Assembly (NCBI GenBank): GCA_046352935.1
Contig: JAXMGR010000009.1
Coordinates: 62,001 to 126,000 of the forward strand
Reading direction: 5' to 3'
Length of the DNA: 64,000 nucleotides
Source: CAYWMY01 sp046352935
Lineage (GTDB): Bacteria > Pseudomonadota > Gammaproteobacteria > Steroidobacterales > Steroidobacteraceae
This document shows, one piece after another, positions 15,716 to 23,806 of the stretch. Made by a program: the position numbers and the translations under genes. Each line of letters starts with the position of its first letter. Position 1 is the first letter of the stretch. The notes under the pieces were generated by a model. It was not told the DNA's origin and did not search any database. It saw only the letters and a program-made list of their open reading frames with translations.

Positions 15716-16728
15716 GGCTCAGGCGCCGCGACACCGAGGTGTTCAGCCTGTCGTTCCTCGACTGCATCTGCTGCGGCTTCGGGGCGATCATCCTGCTGCT
15801 CGTGCTGACCAAGGTCGGTGAACCGATCCAGTTGGAGCAGGCGAAGGTCGACCTCGACGGGCAGGTCGCGAAGCTGCAGCAGGAGCTCAACGAGATCCGC
15901 GGCACCAGCCTGGTGCTCGAGCGCGAACTCAAGGGCCGCATGGAGCAGCTGTCCGAGGAGCAGCGCAGGGTCGCGCTGCTGCAGGGCGACCTGTCGAAGA
16001 TCCGCGGGCAGTACGCGGCCACGAAGAGCGAGGCCGAGACCATCGACAAGCTCGAGGGGTCGCTCAACAGCGCGCGCCAGACCATGACGGACGAGATGAG
16101 GCGGCTGCTGGGCGCCGACTTCCGCCGCAATTCCGACGCGCCGGTGGGCGGCATCCCGGTCGACAGCGAGTACGTCATCTTCATCGTTGATACGTCGGGG
16201 TCGATGCAGAACTACAGCTGGCGCCGGGCGGAGCGCAAGCTGCGCGAGGTGCTGGAGGTCTACCCGCAGGTCAAGGGCATCCAGGTCCTCGACGACGAGG
16301 GCGGCTACATGTTCTCGGATTACCGCGGCAAGTGGATCCCGGACTCGCCGGCGCGCCGCAGGGTCATCCTCGAGCGGTTCCGCAACTGGCAGGCCTTCTC
16401 GAACTCCAGTCCCGTGGAGGGCATCGTCGCCGCGATCCGCACGTTCTACACGCCCGAGCACAAGATCAGCCTCTACGTGTTCGGTGACGAGTTCACGGGT
16501 CCTTCGATCCAGGAGGTCGTGGACACGGTCGACCGCATCAACCGTGACGTGCAGGGCGGCGGCCGCGCGGTGCGCATCCACGCGATCGGCTTCCCGCTGC
16601 AGCCGGACGCTCCGCCCTACACGTCGATCCGCTACGCGACGCTGATGCGCATCCTGTGCGCGCGCAACGGTGGTACCTTCGTCGGACTGACCGCCGAGAC
16701 CTACGAGCCCGGTGGCAGGCGGGGGTGA
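15712..16728 (+). CDS. Membrane-anchored VWA-domain protein with ExbD/TolR-like helix (second copy)
   Basis: About 338 residues from the GTG at 15712, overlapping the previous stop as GTGA. The N-terminus, TEVFSLSFLDCICCGFGAII, is nearly identical to that of the preceding gene, while the rest has diverged. The order is membrane helix (about 8-30), coiled coil (about 35-130) and VWA domain (about 150-338) with DTSGS as the MIDAS core and a Pro-rich, Cys-containing C-terminal part. The two copies may form a heterodimer in the pore of the TolQ-like pentamer encoded at 12469 (inference from family architecture). The stop is three bases before the next ATG. Confidence 0.9.
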   Translation: MRLRRRDTEVFSLSFLDCICCGFGAIILLLVLTKVGEPIQLEQAKVDLDGQVAKLQQELNEIRGTSLVLERELKGRMEQLSEEQRRVALLQGDLSKIRGQYAATKSEAETIDKLEGSLNSARQTMTDEMRRLLGADFRRNSDAPVGGIPVDSEYVIFIVDTSGSMQNYSWRRAERKLREVLEVYPQVKGIQVLDDEGGYMFSDYRGKWIPDSPARRRVILERFRNWQAFSNSSPVEGIVAAIRTFYTPEHKISLYVFGDEFTGPSIQEVVDTVDRINRDVQGGGRAVRIHAIGFPLQPDAPPYTSIRYATLMRILCARNGGTFVGLTAETYEPGGRRG

Positions 16729-16731
16729 CGG

Positions 16732-17655
16732 ATGGTGTCCGGACGCGGTGCGGGCGGGGCAGCGTTGTGGAGGCGGGTCGCGGTCGGCGCGTGCCTGGCG
16801 CTGCTCGCGGGCTGCGGCGGCGTGCAGGTCAGGCCCGCCGTGACCTTGCCGACCCCGCTCGTCGAGAAGACACGGAGCTCGATCGGTGTCTTCTACCCCG
16901 ACGAGTTCCGCAAGCGCACGCACAGCGAGGAGCGGCGCAACATCAAGTTCAACGTCGACCTCGGTGCCGCCAGCATCGCGACGATCGACCGTGTGCTGGG
17001 TGTGATGTTCGATCGCATCGTTCCGCTCAGGGAGCGTGGCGAGGTGACCAGCGTGGTGCCGCCGGTCGCGCTGGTCCTGGTGCCGTATCTCGACGAGTAC
17101 TCGTTCGTCACGCCGCAGGAGATGGCGAGCAGCGAATATGCGGTGACGATCCGTTACCGGTTCGAACTGCTGGACCCGAAGGGTCTCACCGTCGACCAGC
17201 TCACGCTGACGGGATTCGGCACGGCGCCGGCGGGCAGGATCTCGACGGCGGCACCGCTGAACGTCGCCACCCAGACGGCGCTGCGCGACCTCGCCGCGAA
17301 ATTCATCGTCGATTTCCCGCAGCAGGACTCCGTCGTGCGCCTCCTCCACGGCGACACGCTCCCGCCTCTCGCCACCGGGCAGCAGGAGGTCGCCACCTCG
17401 CTCGGCGTGTTCGAAGCGCCGCCCGGCGATCAGGCGCCGGGCGCATCAGCGGCCGCGGGGGACACCGCGTCCGCCGCCGGCCCGGAACCCGCCGTACCGG
17501 AGGGTCCTCGGGATGCGCCGTCCACGCCGGGCGCGAAAGCGGCGGAGATGGCGGGGGGAGCGCCGCCGGGGGAGCCGCCGGCCTCGGCTGTGCCGGCACC
17601 GGAAGGCGTCGATCCCGCAGCGAAGTCGCCGGTTCCGGCCACGCCGGCACCCTGA
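16732..17655 (+). CDS. Predicted lipoprotein, last gene of the envelope cluster
   Basis: About 307 residues. N-terminal basic region, hydrophobic stretch and lipobox LLAGC (about residues 17-28). The mature protein has a roughly 180-residue alpha/beta domain (GVFYPDEFRKRTH, FNVDLGAASIATIDRVLGVMF, VALVLVPYLDEYSF) that looks like the outer-membrane-lipoprotein domains accompanying trans-envelope machines, and ends with a 90-residue Pro/Ala/Gly tail. No family recognised with certainty. It ends only four bases before the end of the convergent ada-like gene. It probably anchors the system to the outer membrane (inference). Confidence 0.8.
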   Translation: MVSGRGAGGAALWRRVAVGACLALLAGCGGVQVRPAVTLPTPLVEKTRSSIGVFYPDEFRKRTHSEERRNIKFNVDLGAASIATIDRVLGVMFDRIVPLRERGEVTSVVPPVALVLVPYLDEYSFVTPQEMASSEYAVTIRYRFELLDPKGLTVDQLTLTGFGTAPAGRISTAAPLNVATQTALRDLAAKFIVDFPQQDSVVRLLHGDTLPPLATGQQEVATSLGVFEAPPGDQAPGASAAAGDTASAAGPEPAVPEGPRDAPSTPGAKAAEMAGGAPPGEPPASAVPAPEGVDPAAKSPVPATPAP

Positions 17656-17659
17656 GCCT

Positions 17660-18541
17660 TCAGCGGGGACACGCGGCCGCTCCTTCCACGGACTCGGCTT
17701 CGCGCTCGAGCAGCCGGCGCTTGCGCTCGATCCCCCAGCGGTAGCCCGACAGTCCACCGTCGATGCGCACGACGCGATGACAGGGAATCGCGACCGCGAG
17801 AGGATTCGCGGCGCAGGCCGCGGCGACGGCGCGCACGGCGCGTGGGGCGCCGATGCGCTCTGCGATCTCGGTGTAGCTCGCCGTACTCCCGGGCGGGATC
17901 GCGCGCAGCGCTTCCCAGACGCGCCGCTGGAAGGCCGTGCCGCGGATGTCGAGCGGCAGATCCAGGCCGAGCGCGGGTGCCTCGACGAAGCCGACCACCG
18001 AGGCCACGCGGGAGTTGAATCGCCCGTCGCCGGGCTGCAGACGGGCCCGACGGAAGCGGCCCTGCAGGTCGGCGAGCAGCACGTCCGGGTCGTCGCCCAG
18101 CAGGATCGCGCAGAGGCCCCGTGTGCTCTCGGCGACGAGTATCGCGCCCAGCGAGCATCGTGCGACCGCGAAGTGGATGACGGCACCGTCGCCACCGTCG
18201 CGGTACTTGCCCGGTGTCATGCCGAGCACGTCACGCGACTGCTCGTAGAGGCGTGCACTGGAACCGTATCCCGCGTCGAGCATCGCGCGCGTCACGGAGT
18301 TGCCGCGACCCAGCGCCGCCTGGAGCCGCCGCGCGCGCAGGGCCGCGGCGTAGGCTCGTGGCGTCAGTCCGGTGACGGACTTGAAGACCCGGTGGAAGTG
18401 ATGCGGGCTCAGCCCGGCTGCGTCCGCCAGGGTCGCCAGTGCCGGCGCCTGCTCGGCGGCCTCGATCGCCCGGCAGGCCGCCGTGACGATCGCCGTCCGT
18501 TGCGCGGACATCGCCCCGATGTCTGTCCCGTGTGGCTTCAT
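17660..18541 (-). CDS. ada: Ada-like AraC regulator fused to O6-alkylguanine-DNA alkyltransferase, lacking the N-terminal Zn domain
   Basis: About 293 residues from the ATG whose A is at 18541. Residues about 15-115 form an AraC-type HTH domain (LADAAGLSPHHFHRVFKSVTGLTPRAY). Residues about 130-285 form the alkyltransferase domain: GTAFQRRVWEALRAIPPGSTASY and the acceptor Cys254 in IPCHRV. E. coli Ada has another roughly 90-residue N-terminal Zn/phosphotriester domain, which is missing here, so methylphosphotriester sensing through that Cys is not possible. The protein repairs O6-methylguanine by suicide alkyl transfer and may still act as a regulator. Its 3' end nearly abuts the convergent lipoprotein gene. 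Confidence 0.9.
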   Translation of the reverse strand: MKPHGTDIGAMSAQRTAIVTAACRAIEAAEQAPALATLADAAGLSPHHFHRVFKSVTGLTPRAYAAALRARRLQAALGRGNSVTRAMLDAGYGSSARLYEQSRDVLGMTPGKYRDGGDGAVIHFAVARCSLGAILVAESTRGLCAILLGDDPDVLLADLQGRFRRARLQPGDGRFNSRVASVVGFVEAPALGLDLPLDIRGTAFQRRVWEALRAIPPGSTASYTEIAERIGAPRAVRAVAAACAANPLAVAIPCHRVVRIDGGLSGYRWGIERKRRLLEREAESVEGAAACPR

Positions 18542-18572
18542 GTGATCGCCCCGCAGATCCTGCGGGAAGACT

Positions 18573-20348
18573 CTACGCGGCGACCGGCACGCCGGATATC
18601 CGGATCTTGCTGTGCACGGCGGCGGCAGCCGGCTGCCCTGCCTGCGGGGCGGACTCGACGGCCGGGGACACGGTCGCGGGCGCCGATCCCGCATCGCCGG
18701 TTTCTGCGGGCGCGCCGGATGGCGCGGCGGACTGCGGGCCCGGCGGTCCGGGAGAGGCCGGCGTCTCGGGAGTTGCGGGCGCAGAGTCGACCGGTGCCGG
18801 TGCCGCTGGTGGAGGTGATGCCGCTGGTGAAGGTGAAGGTGATGGTGATGGCGTGGCGCCCGCGGCGGGACTCGCGTTCGTCGGGCTCGTGTCGTCGTCG
18901 GACTTCTTGACGAGATCGTAGAAGTACTCGCGCATCTGGACGTCGGGCGTGTCGACGGGCTCGCCGTTCTCGAAGCGCGGACAATACGCGGCGCGCAGCA
19001 GGGCCTCGCGCGCGGCGGCCTCCTGTGCCTTGTTCACCTCGGAGCTGACGGTCCGGACCTCGCGCACCTCGCCGCGTGCGGTCACGGTGAAGACGAACTC
19101 GACCGGCTTCCGGACGGTCTCGCCACGCGGCAGGTCGCGTCGCCGGAGCGCGCTCTCGGGAGGACGGTACAGGACGAGCCGTGGACGCAGCAGCGGATTG
19201 CGGTTCACGCTCAGCACCGACGTCGGCAGCAGCGGCCAGGCGATCCGGTAGTTCCGCAGGGCTTCGTCCGGGCGGTGTGCCGTCAGGTACCAGTCGCCGA
19301 GATCGACATGCACCGCGCCGAGCAGTTCCGGGGGCACGCCGCGGCCGTCACCGATGATCTTCAGCGCGCGCCGCAGCACCTGCTCGCCCTCGGGGTTCAG
19401 TCGCGGTGAGGGGGCGAATGCCTGATTCTGCGGCAGGGGATTCAGCATCGGGACCGTGGCCCAGCGTCCCGCGCCGGGTGATTCGAAGTCCTCGGTCTGC
19501 GGACCGGCGATGGTGGAGTCGGGATCCAGCACGTACTGCAGCCGGTGGGTGCGCGCGATCCCGCGCAGGGCCGCGATGGCGGTGGCGTTGCGGCCTCCCG
19601 CCGTCTGGCTCGCGATGCGGAAGCTGCGCAGGTACAGGATGCGGGCGTGGAGGAACTGGTGCGCGAACTCGAACCAGTCGGCCAGCCGGTTCACCGCGGG
19701 CAGCGTGCGTGGATCGTCGACGCCGTAGCGGTGCTCGACGACCTGCAGGGCGTACTCGCGCAGCTGGTTGGTCGAGGCGTAGTCCTCGACGACCATCAGG
19801 CTCGCCACGAGCGGCTCGATGATGTCGAGCTGCGCGAGATTGAACAGCCCGTCGGCGCGACGGCTGATGCTGAGCGCGCGCTGGTACATCCCTATCGCAT
19901 GGGCATGCTGCTGCTCGGCCGCGTGCGCGCGGCCGAGGCCGACGAGCGGCGAGATCATGCGGCGCGAACCCACGCCCTGGCTTCGTTCCAGCAGGTCGAG
20001 CGCCCGCGAGAAGGAGGTGATGGCACCGGCGTGGTCGCCGAGCTCGAGCTGGACGGCACCCAGGTTGTTGAGCGCGGTCGGCAGCTGGTCGGCACGATCG
20101 GGCTGCGCCTCGATCAGTTTCACGATCTGCAGGGCGAGGGGCAGCGCATCCGGGTACTGCCTCGCTTCGTAGAGCCGGCGGAAATCGCGGTAGGCCTGGA
20201 CCTCGTCGGTGATGCTCGCGACGGACGCGACAGGCGCGGCGGCCGCCGCCGCAGGGCCCGTCCCGTCGCCCCGCACGGCAGTCGCGCACAGCGCGCAGAG
20301 CAGCGACGCGGAGCAGAGCAGCCGGAGCAGCCGGGCGGCGGTGGGCAC
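18573..20348 (-). CDS. Secreted TPR protein with TonB-type C-terminal domain
   Basis: About 591 residues with a signal peptide (LLRLLCSASLLCALCATAV). Residues about 50-350 contain TPR-like helical repeats (ALNNLGAVQLELGDHAGAITSFSRAL is typical). Residues about 415-485 look like a TonB C-terminal domain (VEFVFTVTARGEVREVRTVSS, then an alanine-rich helix and CPRFENGEPVDTPDVQ). The last 100 residues are Pro/Ser/Ala-rich, including a Ser-Pro run encoded by the hexamer repeat at 18826. TonB-like domains usually contact outer-membrane receptors. This gene sits next to the cluster with a TolQ/ExbB-family channel and could be a partner, although it is on the other strand beyond ada. Confidence 0.8.
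   Translation of the reverse strand: MPTAARLLRLLCSASLLCALCATAVRGDGTGPAAAAAAPVASVASITDEVQAYRDFRRLYEARQYPDALPLALQIVKLIEAQPDRADQLPTALNNLGAVQLELGDHAGAITSFSRALDLLERSQGVGSRRMISPLVGLGRAHAAEQQHAHAIGMYQRALSISRRADGLFNLAQLDIIEPLVASLMVVEDYASTNQLREYALQVVEHRYGVDDPRTLPAVNRLADWFEFAHQFLHARILYLRSFRIASQTAGGRNATAIAALRGIARTHRLQYVLDPDSTIAGPQTEDFESPGAGRWATVPMLNPLPQNQAFAPSPRLNPEGEQVLRRALKIIGDGRGVPPELLGAVHVDLGDWYLTAHRPDEALRNYRIAWPLLPTSVLSVNRNPLLRPRLVLYRPPESALRRRDLPRGETVRKPVEFVFTVTARGEVREVRTVSSEVNKAQEAAAREALLRAAYCPRFENGEPVDTPDVQMREYFYDLVKKSDDDTSPTNASPAAGATPSPSPSPSPAASPPPAAPAPVDSAPATPETPASPGPPGPQSAAPSGAPAETGDAGSAPATVSPAVESAPQAGQPAAAAVHSKIRISGVPVAA
18826..18849. repeat. Short tandem hexamer repeat (4 units) inside a coding region
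   Basis: Four consecutive hexamers read GGTGAA, GGTGAA, GGTGAT, GGTGAT on the plus strand. On the coding minus strand they specify a Ser-Pro dipeptide run near the C-terminus of the TPR/TonB-C protein. Hexamer length keeps the frame, so copy-number change would alter linker length only. Confidence 0.8.
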
Positions 20349-20447
20349 GAGGACGGGTCCTGCATCGCGACGGGGCGGGATTTCCTTCTAACGTCCCGGC
20401 CCGCCGACCGCAAGCCGCCACGGGCGCGACCGCTCCGCGTGGGCGCT

Positions 20448-21665
20448 TCAGCGAGAGCGTCGGCCTCGGGCTGCGGACCAGGCACCGCGGCTGCCGGCGC
20501 GGCCGGACTCCGCGCCCATTGCCGGATCGAACAGCGCGAGCAGGGCGCCGGTCGCCAGGGTGAGCAGCGGATCCGTGATGTCGCCGGACCGGCCGGGCAG
20601 CACGGCCTGCAGCAGTTCGAGGCCGAAGACGAAACCTGCGGCCAGCAGGGTCGCGCCTCCCACGGCGATTCCGGACCGGCACAGCAGCCACACCAGCGCG
20701 CCGTACAGGAAGCAGTCGCGGAACAGCGCGATGAGCCCCACGCCGAACAGGCGTCCGAGCGAACCCGCGAAGGGCACCCAGCCGAATTCCCACCGTGACA
20801 GGTCCGGAGCGAAGGGGACGAGCTGCTCGCTGACGAGCAGCGCGGCGATGGCGACCGACAGCAGCGTCGCGATCATCTTCTCGTCGAGGAAGCCGTTGAT
20901 CCACGCGAGCACGAGCGCAGCGAGCATGCCGGCGACCTCGGCCGGAACGACCTCCTTGCCGACGACCAGGATCCGGCCGGTGAACACGACGCAGGCCACG
21001 AGGGCGAGTGGCCAGACACCGCTGTCGCGGCGTGTCGCGGCGCGCAGCGCTTCCGCCAGGACGAGGTAGGGCACGGCCCAGCGGATCCAGGCCCGCGACA
21101 GATCGAGTCCACCCTGGAGCGGTGTGAGCGCACGGTGCCACTTGTCCGGATCGAGCGACGGGGCGAACGGTGCGAGCCTGGATCCGATCCACAGCAGCGC
21201 GAGTGCGGTCGGCGCCGGCGAGCGGACCAGGGCGCCCAGGCCAGGCAGCCCGAGCCGGTCGCGGCTCGCGAGCAGCGTCGCAGCGAGCAGCGCGCCCGCG
21301 CAGGCGCCGGTCGCGTTCAGCGCGACGTCCGCGAGGCTCGCGACGCGACGCGTCTCGAACAGCTGCAGGATCTCGATCGTGAGTGACAGCGAGGCGCCGG
21401 CCGCCGTCGCGACCGCGACCGCGAGCGCGCCGCCCAGGCGCGAGGTCAGGATCCAGGCCAGGCACGCCCCGAGGGGCAGGTACAGCAGCAGGTTGATCGC
21501 GATGTCGGCGCGGGTCGTGCGCGCGAAGGTGAGCCGCGACAGCAGTTCGCGGGGGCCGTGCACGTCCAGTCCCCCGAAGTTGAAGGGGAACAGCGAACCG
21601 TAGACGATGAGGAACGTCACCACGGCGAGCAGCCAGCGCGCGCTCCGGTTACTGCCGTCGGCCAT
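20448..21665 (-). CDS. Double VanZ-domain membrane protein
   Basis: About 405 residues from the ATG at 21665; an upstream in-frame start would add a low-quality leader. There are roughly ten hydrophobic helices. Two VanZ-like units are visible: the first with SLFPFNFGG, TRADIAINLLLYLPLGACLAW and SLTIEILQLF (residues about 20-120), the second with QLVPFAPDL...EFGWVPFAGSL...GFVFGLELLQAVLPGRSGDITD (residues about 265-385). VanZ was named for low-level teicoplanin resistance, but most family members have no known function. Stands alone between the TPR gene and metY. Confidence 0.85.
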   Translation of the reverse strand: MADGSNRSARWLLAVVTFLIVYGSLFPFNFGGLDVHGPRELLSRLTFARTTRADIAINLLLYLPLGACLAWILTSRLGGALAVAVATAAGASLSLTIEILQLFETRRVASLADVALNATGACAGALLAATLLASRDRLGLPGLGALVRSPAPTALALLWIGSRLAPFAPSLDPDKWHRALTPLQGGLDLSRAWIRWAVPYLVLAEALRAATRRDSGVWPLALVACVVFTGRILVVGKEVVPAEVAGMLAALVLAWINGFLDEKMIATLLSVAIAALLVSEQLVPFAPDLSRWEFGWVPFAGSLGRLFGVGLIALFRDCFLYGALVWLLCRSGIAVGGATLLAAGFVFGLELLQAVLPGRSGDITDPLLTLATGALLALFDPAMGAESGRAGSRGAWSAARGRRSR

Positions 21666-21870
21666 GGTCGTCGGGCGTCCCGTGCGATCCGGACCGGTAC
21701 ATTGTGCGCGACGCGGGCGCCAAATTGAAACGCCGGACGCCCGCGGACTCGCCGCGCCGGGGCGCGGCCCCCGCCCCACGCCGTCGCTGCCGCGAGGCCG
21801 GGCTTGTCATCGCCGCCACCCGCCCCGTAACGTGTCGGCCACTCTCAGGGTCGACCAGAGGATATTCCCC

Positions 21871-23142
21871 ATGCGCATCGAGACGATCGCCGTCCACGGC
21901 GGCTACAGCCCGGATCCGACCACGAAGGCCGTCGCCGTGCCGATCTACCAGACGACGTCCTACGCTTTCGACAGCACCCAGCACGGCGCGGACCTGTTCG
22001 ACCTGAAGGTCGTCGGCAACATCTACACGCGCATCATGAACCCGACGACCGACGTGCTCGAGAAGCGGCTCGCCGAACTCGAGCGTGGCATCGCCGCGCT
22101 GGGTCTCGCCTCCGGCCAGGCCGCGATCACCTACTCGCTGATGACGATCATGCAGGCGGGTCACAACTTCGTGACCAGCACCACGCTCTACGGCGGCACC
22201 TACAACCTGTTCGCGCACACGATGCCGACCTTCGGCATCGAAGCGCGCTTCGCCGACCACCGCGACCCGAAGTCCTTCGAACGGCTCATCGACGCGAACA
22301 CGCGCGCGATCTACTGCGAGTCGCTCGGCAATCCGGCCGGCAACATCACGGATTTCGAGGCGCTCGCGGCGATCGCCCACCGCCACGGCATCCCGCTGAT
22401 CGTCGACAACACCGTGCCGACGCCGTACCTGTGCCGGCCCTTCGAGCACGGCGCCGACATCGTCGTGCACTCGCTGACGAAGTACCTCGGTGGTCACGGC
22501 AACAGCATCGGCGGCGCGATCGTCGACAGCGGCAAGTTCCCGTGGAAGGACCACGCGGACAAGTTCCCGAAGCTCAACCAGCCGGATGCCTCGTACCACG
22601 GCGTGGTCTATGTCGACGCGTTCGGCCCCGCGGCCTTCATCGGCCGGGCGCGCGTCGTGCCGTTGCGCAACATGGGTGCGGCGATCTCGCCGTTCAACAG
22701 CTTCCTGATCCTGCAGGGCATGGAGACGCTGGCCGTGCGCATGGACCGCATCTGCGCCAATGCGGTCAGGATCGCGCGTCACCTCGAGGCCCACCCGAAG
22801 GTCCGCTGGGTCAACTACGCGGGACTCGAGTCCTCGGCGAACCACGGACTCGCGGAGCGCTACCTGGGCGGCCGTGCCTCGGGGCTCGTCAGCTTCGGAG
22901 TCGAGGGCGGCCGCGAGGCGGGCGCGCGCGTGCAGGACGCGTTCAAGCTGTTCACGCGGCTCGTGAACATCGGCGACGCCAAGTCCCTCGCCTGCCATCC
23001 GGCGAGCACCACGCACCGTCAGCTCTCGCCCGCGGAACTGGAGAAGGCCGGGGTCACCGAGGATCTCGTGCGGCTGTCCGTGGGCATCGAGCACGTCGAC
23101 GACCTGATCGCCGACCTCGATCAGGCGCTGGCGGCGGCCTGA
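21871..23142 (+). CDS. metY: O-acetylhomoserine sulfhydrylase (O-acetylhomoserine aminocarboxypropyltransferase)
   Basis: About 423 residues, a PLP-dependent enzyme of the Cys/Met metabolism family. It makes homocysteine from O-acetylhomoserine and sulfide. Visible motifs: AVHGGYSPDPTTKAVAVPIYQTTSY at the N-terminus, ASGQAAITYSL, the conserved Tyr in SLYGGTYNLF form (here TLYGGTYNLF), VDNTVPTPYLCRP, and the PLP lysine in HSLTKYLGGHG. Length and the NIYTRIMNPTTDVLEKRLAELE segment favour MetY over cystathionine gamma-synthase. The 200-base upstream gap shows no recognisable S-adenosylmethionine riboswitch. DedA follows 21 bases downstream. Confidence 0.92.
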   Translation: MRIETIAVHGGYSPDPTTKAVAVPIYQTTSYAFDSTQHGADLFDLKVVGNIYTRIMNPTTDVLEKRLAELERGIAALGLASGQAAITYSLMTIMQAGHNFVTSTTLYGGTYNLFAHTMPTFGIEARFADHRDPKSFERLIDANTRAIYCESLGNPAGNITDFEALAAIAHRHGIPLIVDNTVPTPYLCRPFEHGADIVVHSLTKYLGGHGNSIGGAIVDSGKFPWKDHADKFPKLNQPDASYHGVVYVDAFGPAAFIGRARVVPLRNMGAAISPFNSFLILQGMETLAVRMDRICANAVRIARHLEAHPKVRWVNYAGLESSANHGLAERYLGGRASGLVSFGVEGGREAGARVQDAFKLFTRLVNIGDAKSLACHPASTTHRQLSPAELEKAGVTEDLVRLSVGIEHVDDLIADLDQALAAA

Positions 23143-23163
23143 GCCGCGGGGGAGTTGCCCGGC

Positions 23164-23775
23164 ATGCACGTCTTCGACCCGTTCATCCAGTGGTATCTGC
23201 AGAGCCTCGAGAGCGGCGGCTACTGGCTCGTCGCGCTGCTGATGGCCATGGAGAGCTCGATCGTTCCGCTCCCGTCGGAGGTCGTGATGCCGCCAGCGGC
23301 GCACGTCGCCGTGACCACGGGTTCGATGACGCTCCCGGGGCTCGTGATCGCGGGCACGCTGGGCTCCTGGGCCGGCGCCGCGTTGATGTACGCCGCCGCG
23401 CGGTTCCTGGGCCGGCCGCTGCTCGAACGCTTCGGCCCCTGGGTGTTCATCACGCCGCAGAAGATCGCGGCGGCCGAGACCTGGTCCCGCCAGTTCGGCA
23501 CCATGGGCGTGTTCGTCGCGCGGCTGCTGCCGGTGATCCGCCACCTGATCGGCATCCCGGCGGGCATCGTGCGCCTGAACTTCGCCTGGTACAGCGCCGC
23601 GACCGTCATCGGCTCCGCGCTCTGGTGCTCGGTGCTCGTATGGGTGGGCGTGAAGGCCGGCCAGGATCCCGCGCTGATGGCCGGTGAAGTGCACGCGCTC
23701 GGAATCTGGATCGGCAGCGCCGCGGCGGTGCTGGGATTCATCTACTGGTTCTTCGTGCACCGGCACATGCGCTGA
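23164..23775 (+). CDS. DedA-family membrane protein
   Basis: About 203 residues from the ATG at 23164, with GGGGGAG-like ribosome site upstream. Contains E-S-S-I-V-P-L-P-S-E near residue 30-40 and the FxRxxPxxR-type motif as VARLLPVIRHLIGIPAG, both diagnostic of DedA proteins. Hydrophobic segments are interleaved with two re-entrant-type regions. DedA proteins are inner-membrane transporters implicated in lipid carrier recycling and membrane potential maintenance. Probably co-transcribed with metY and followed 31 bases later by the aldo/keto reductase. Confidence 0.9.
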   Translation: MHVFDPFIQWYLQSLESGGYWLVALLMAMESSIVPLPSEVVMPPAAHVAVTTGSMTLPGLVIAGTLGSWAGAALMYAAARFLGRPLLERFGPWVFITPQKIAAAETWSRQFGTMGVFVARLLPVIRHLIGIPAGIVRLNFAWYSAATVIGSALWCSVLVWVGVKAGQDPALMAGEVHALGIWIGSAAAVLGFIYWFFVHRHMR

Positions 23776-23806
23776 TTCCCGGAACACGACACGAGGAGAC
23801 GCCGTC

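Noticed and set aside
12469..16728. Zorya-type anti-phage system
   Set aside because: Only the MotA/TolQ-like channel is shared; there is no OmpA/MotB-like ZorB and no ZorC, ZorD or ZorE nuclease/helicase gene.
21690..21870. SAM-responsive riboswitch before metY
   Set aside because: No SAM-I, SAM-II or SAH core sequence could be recognised in the GC-rich upstream region.
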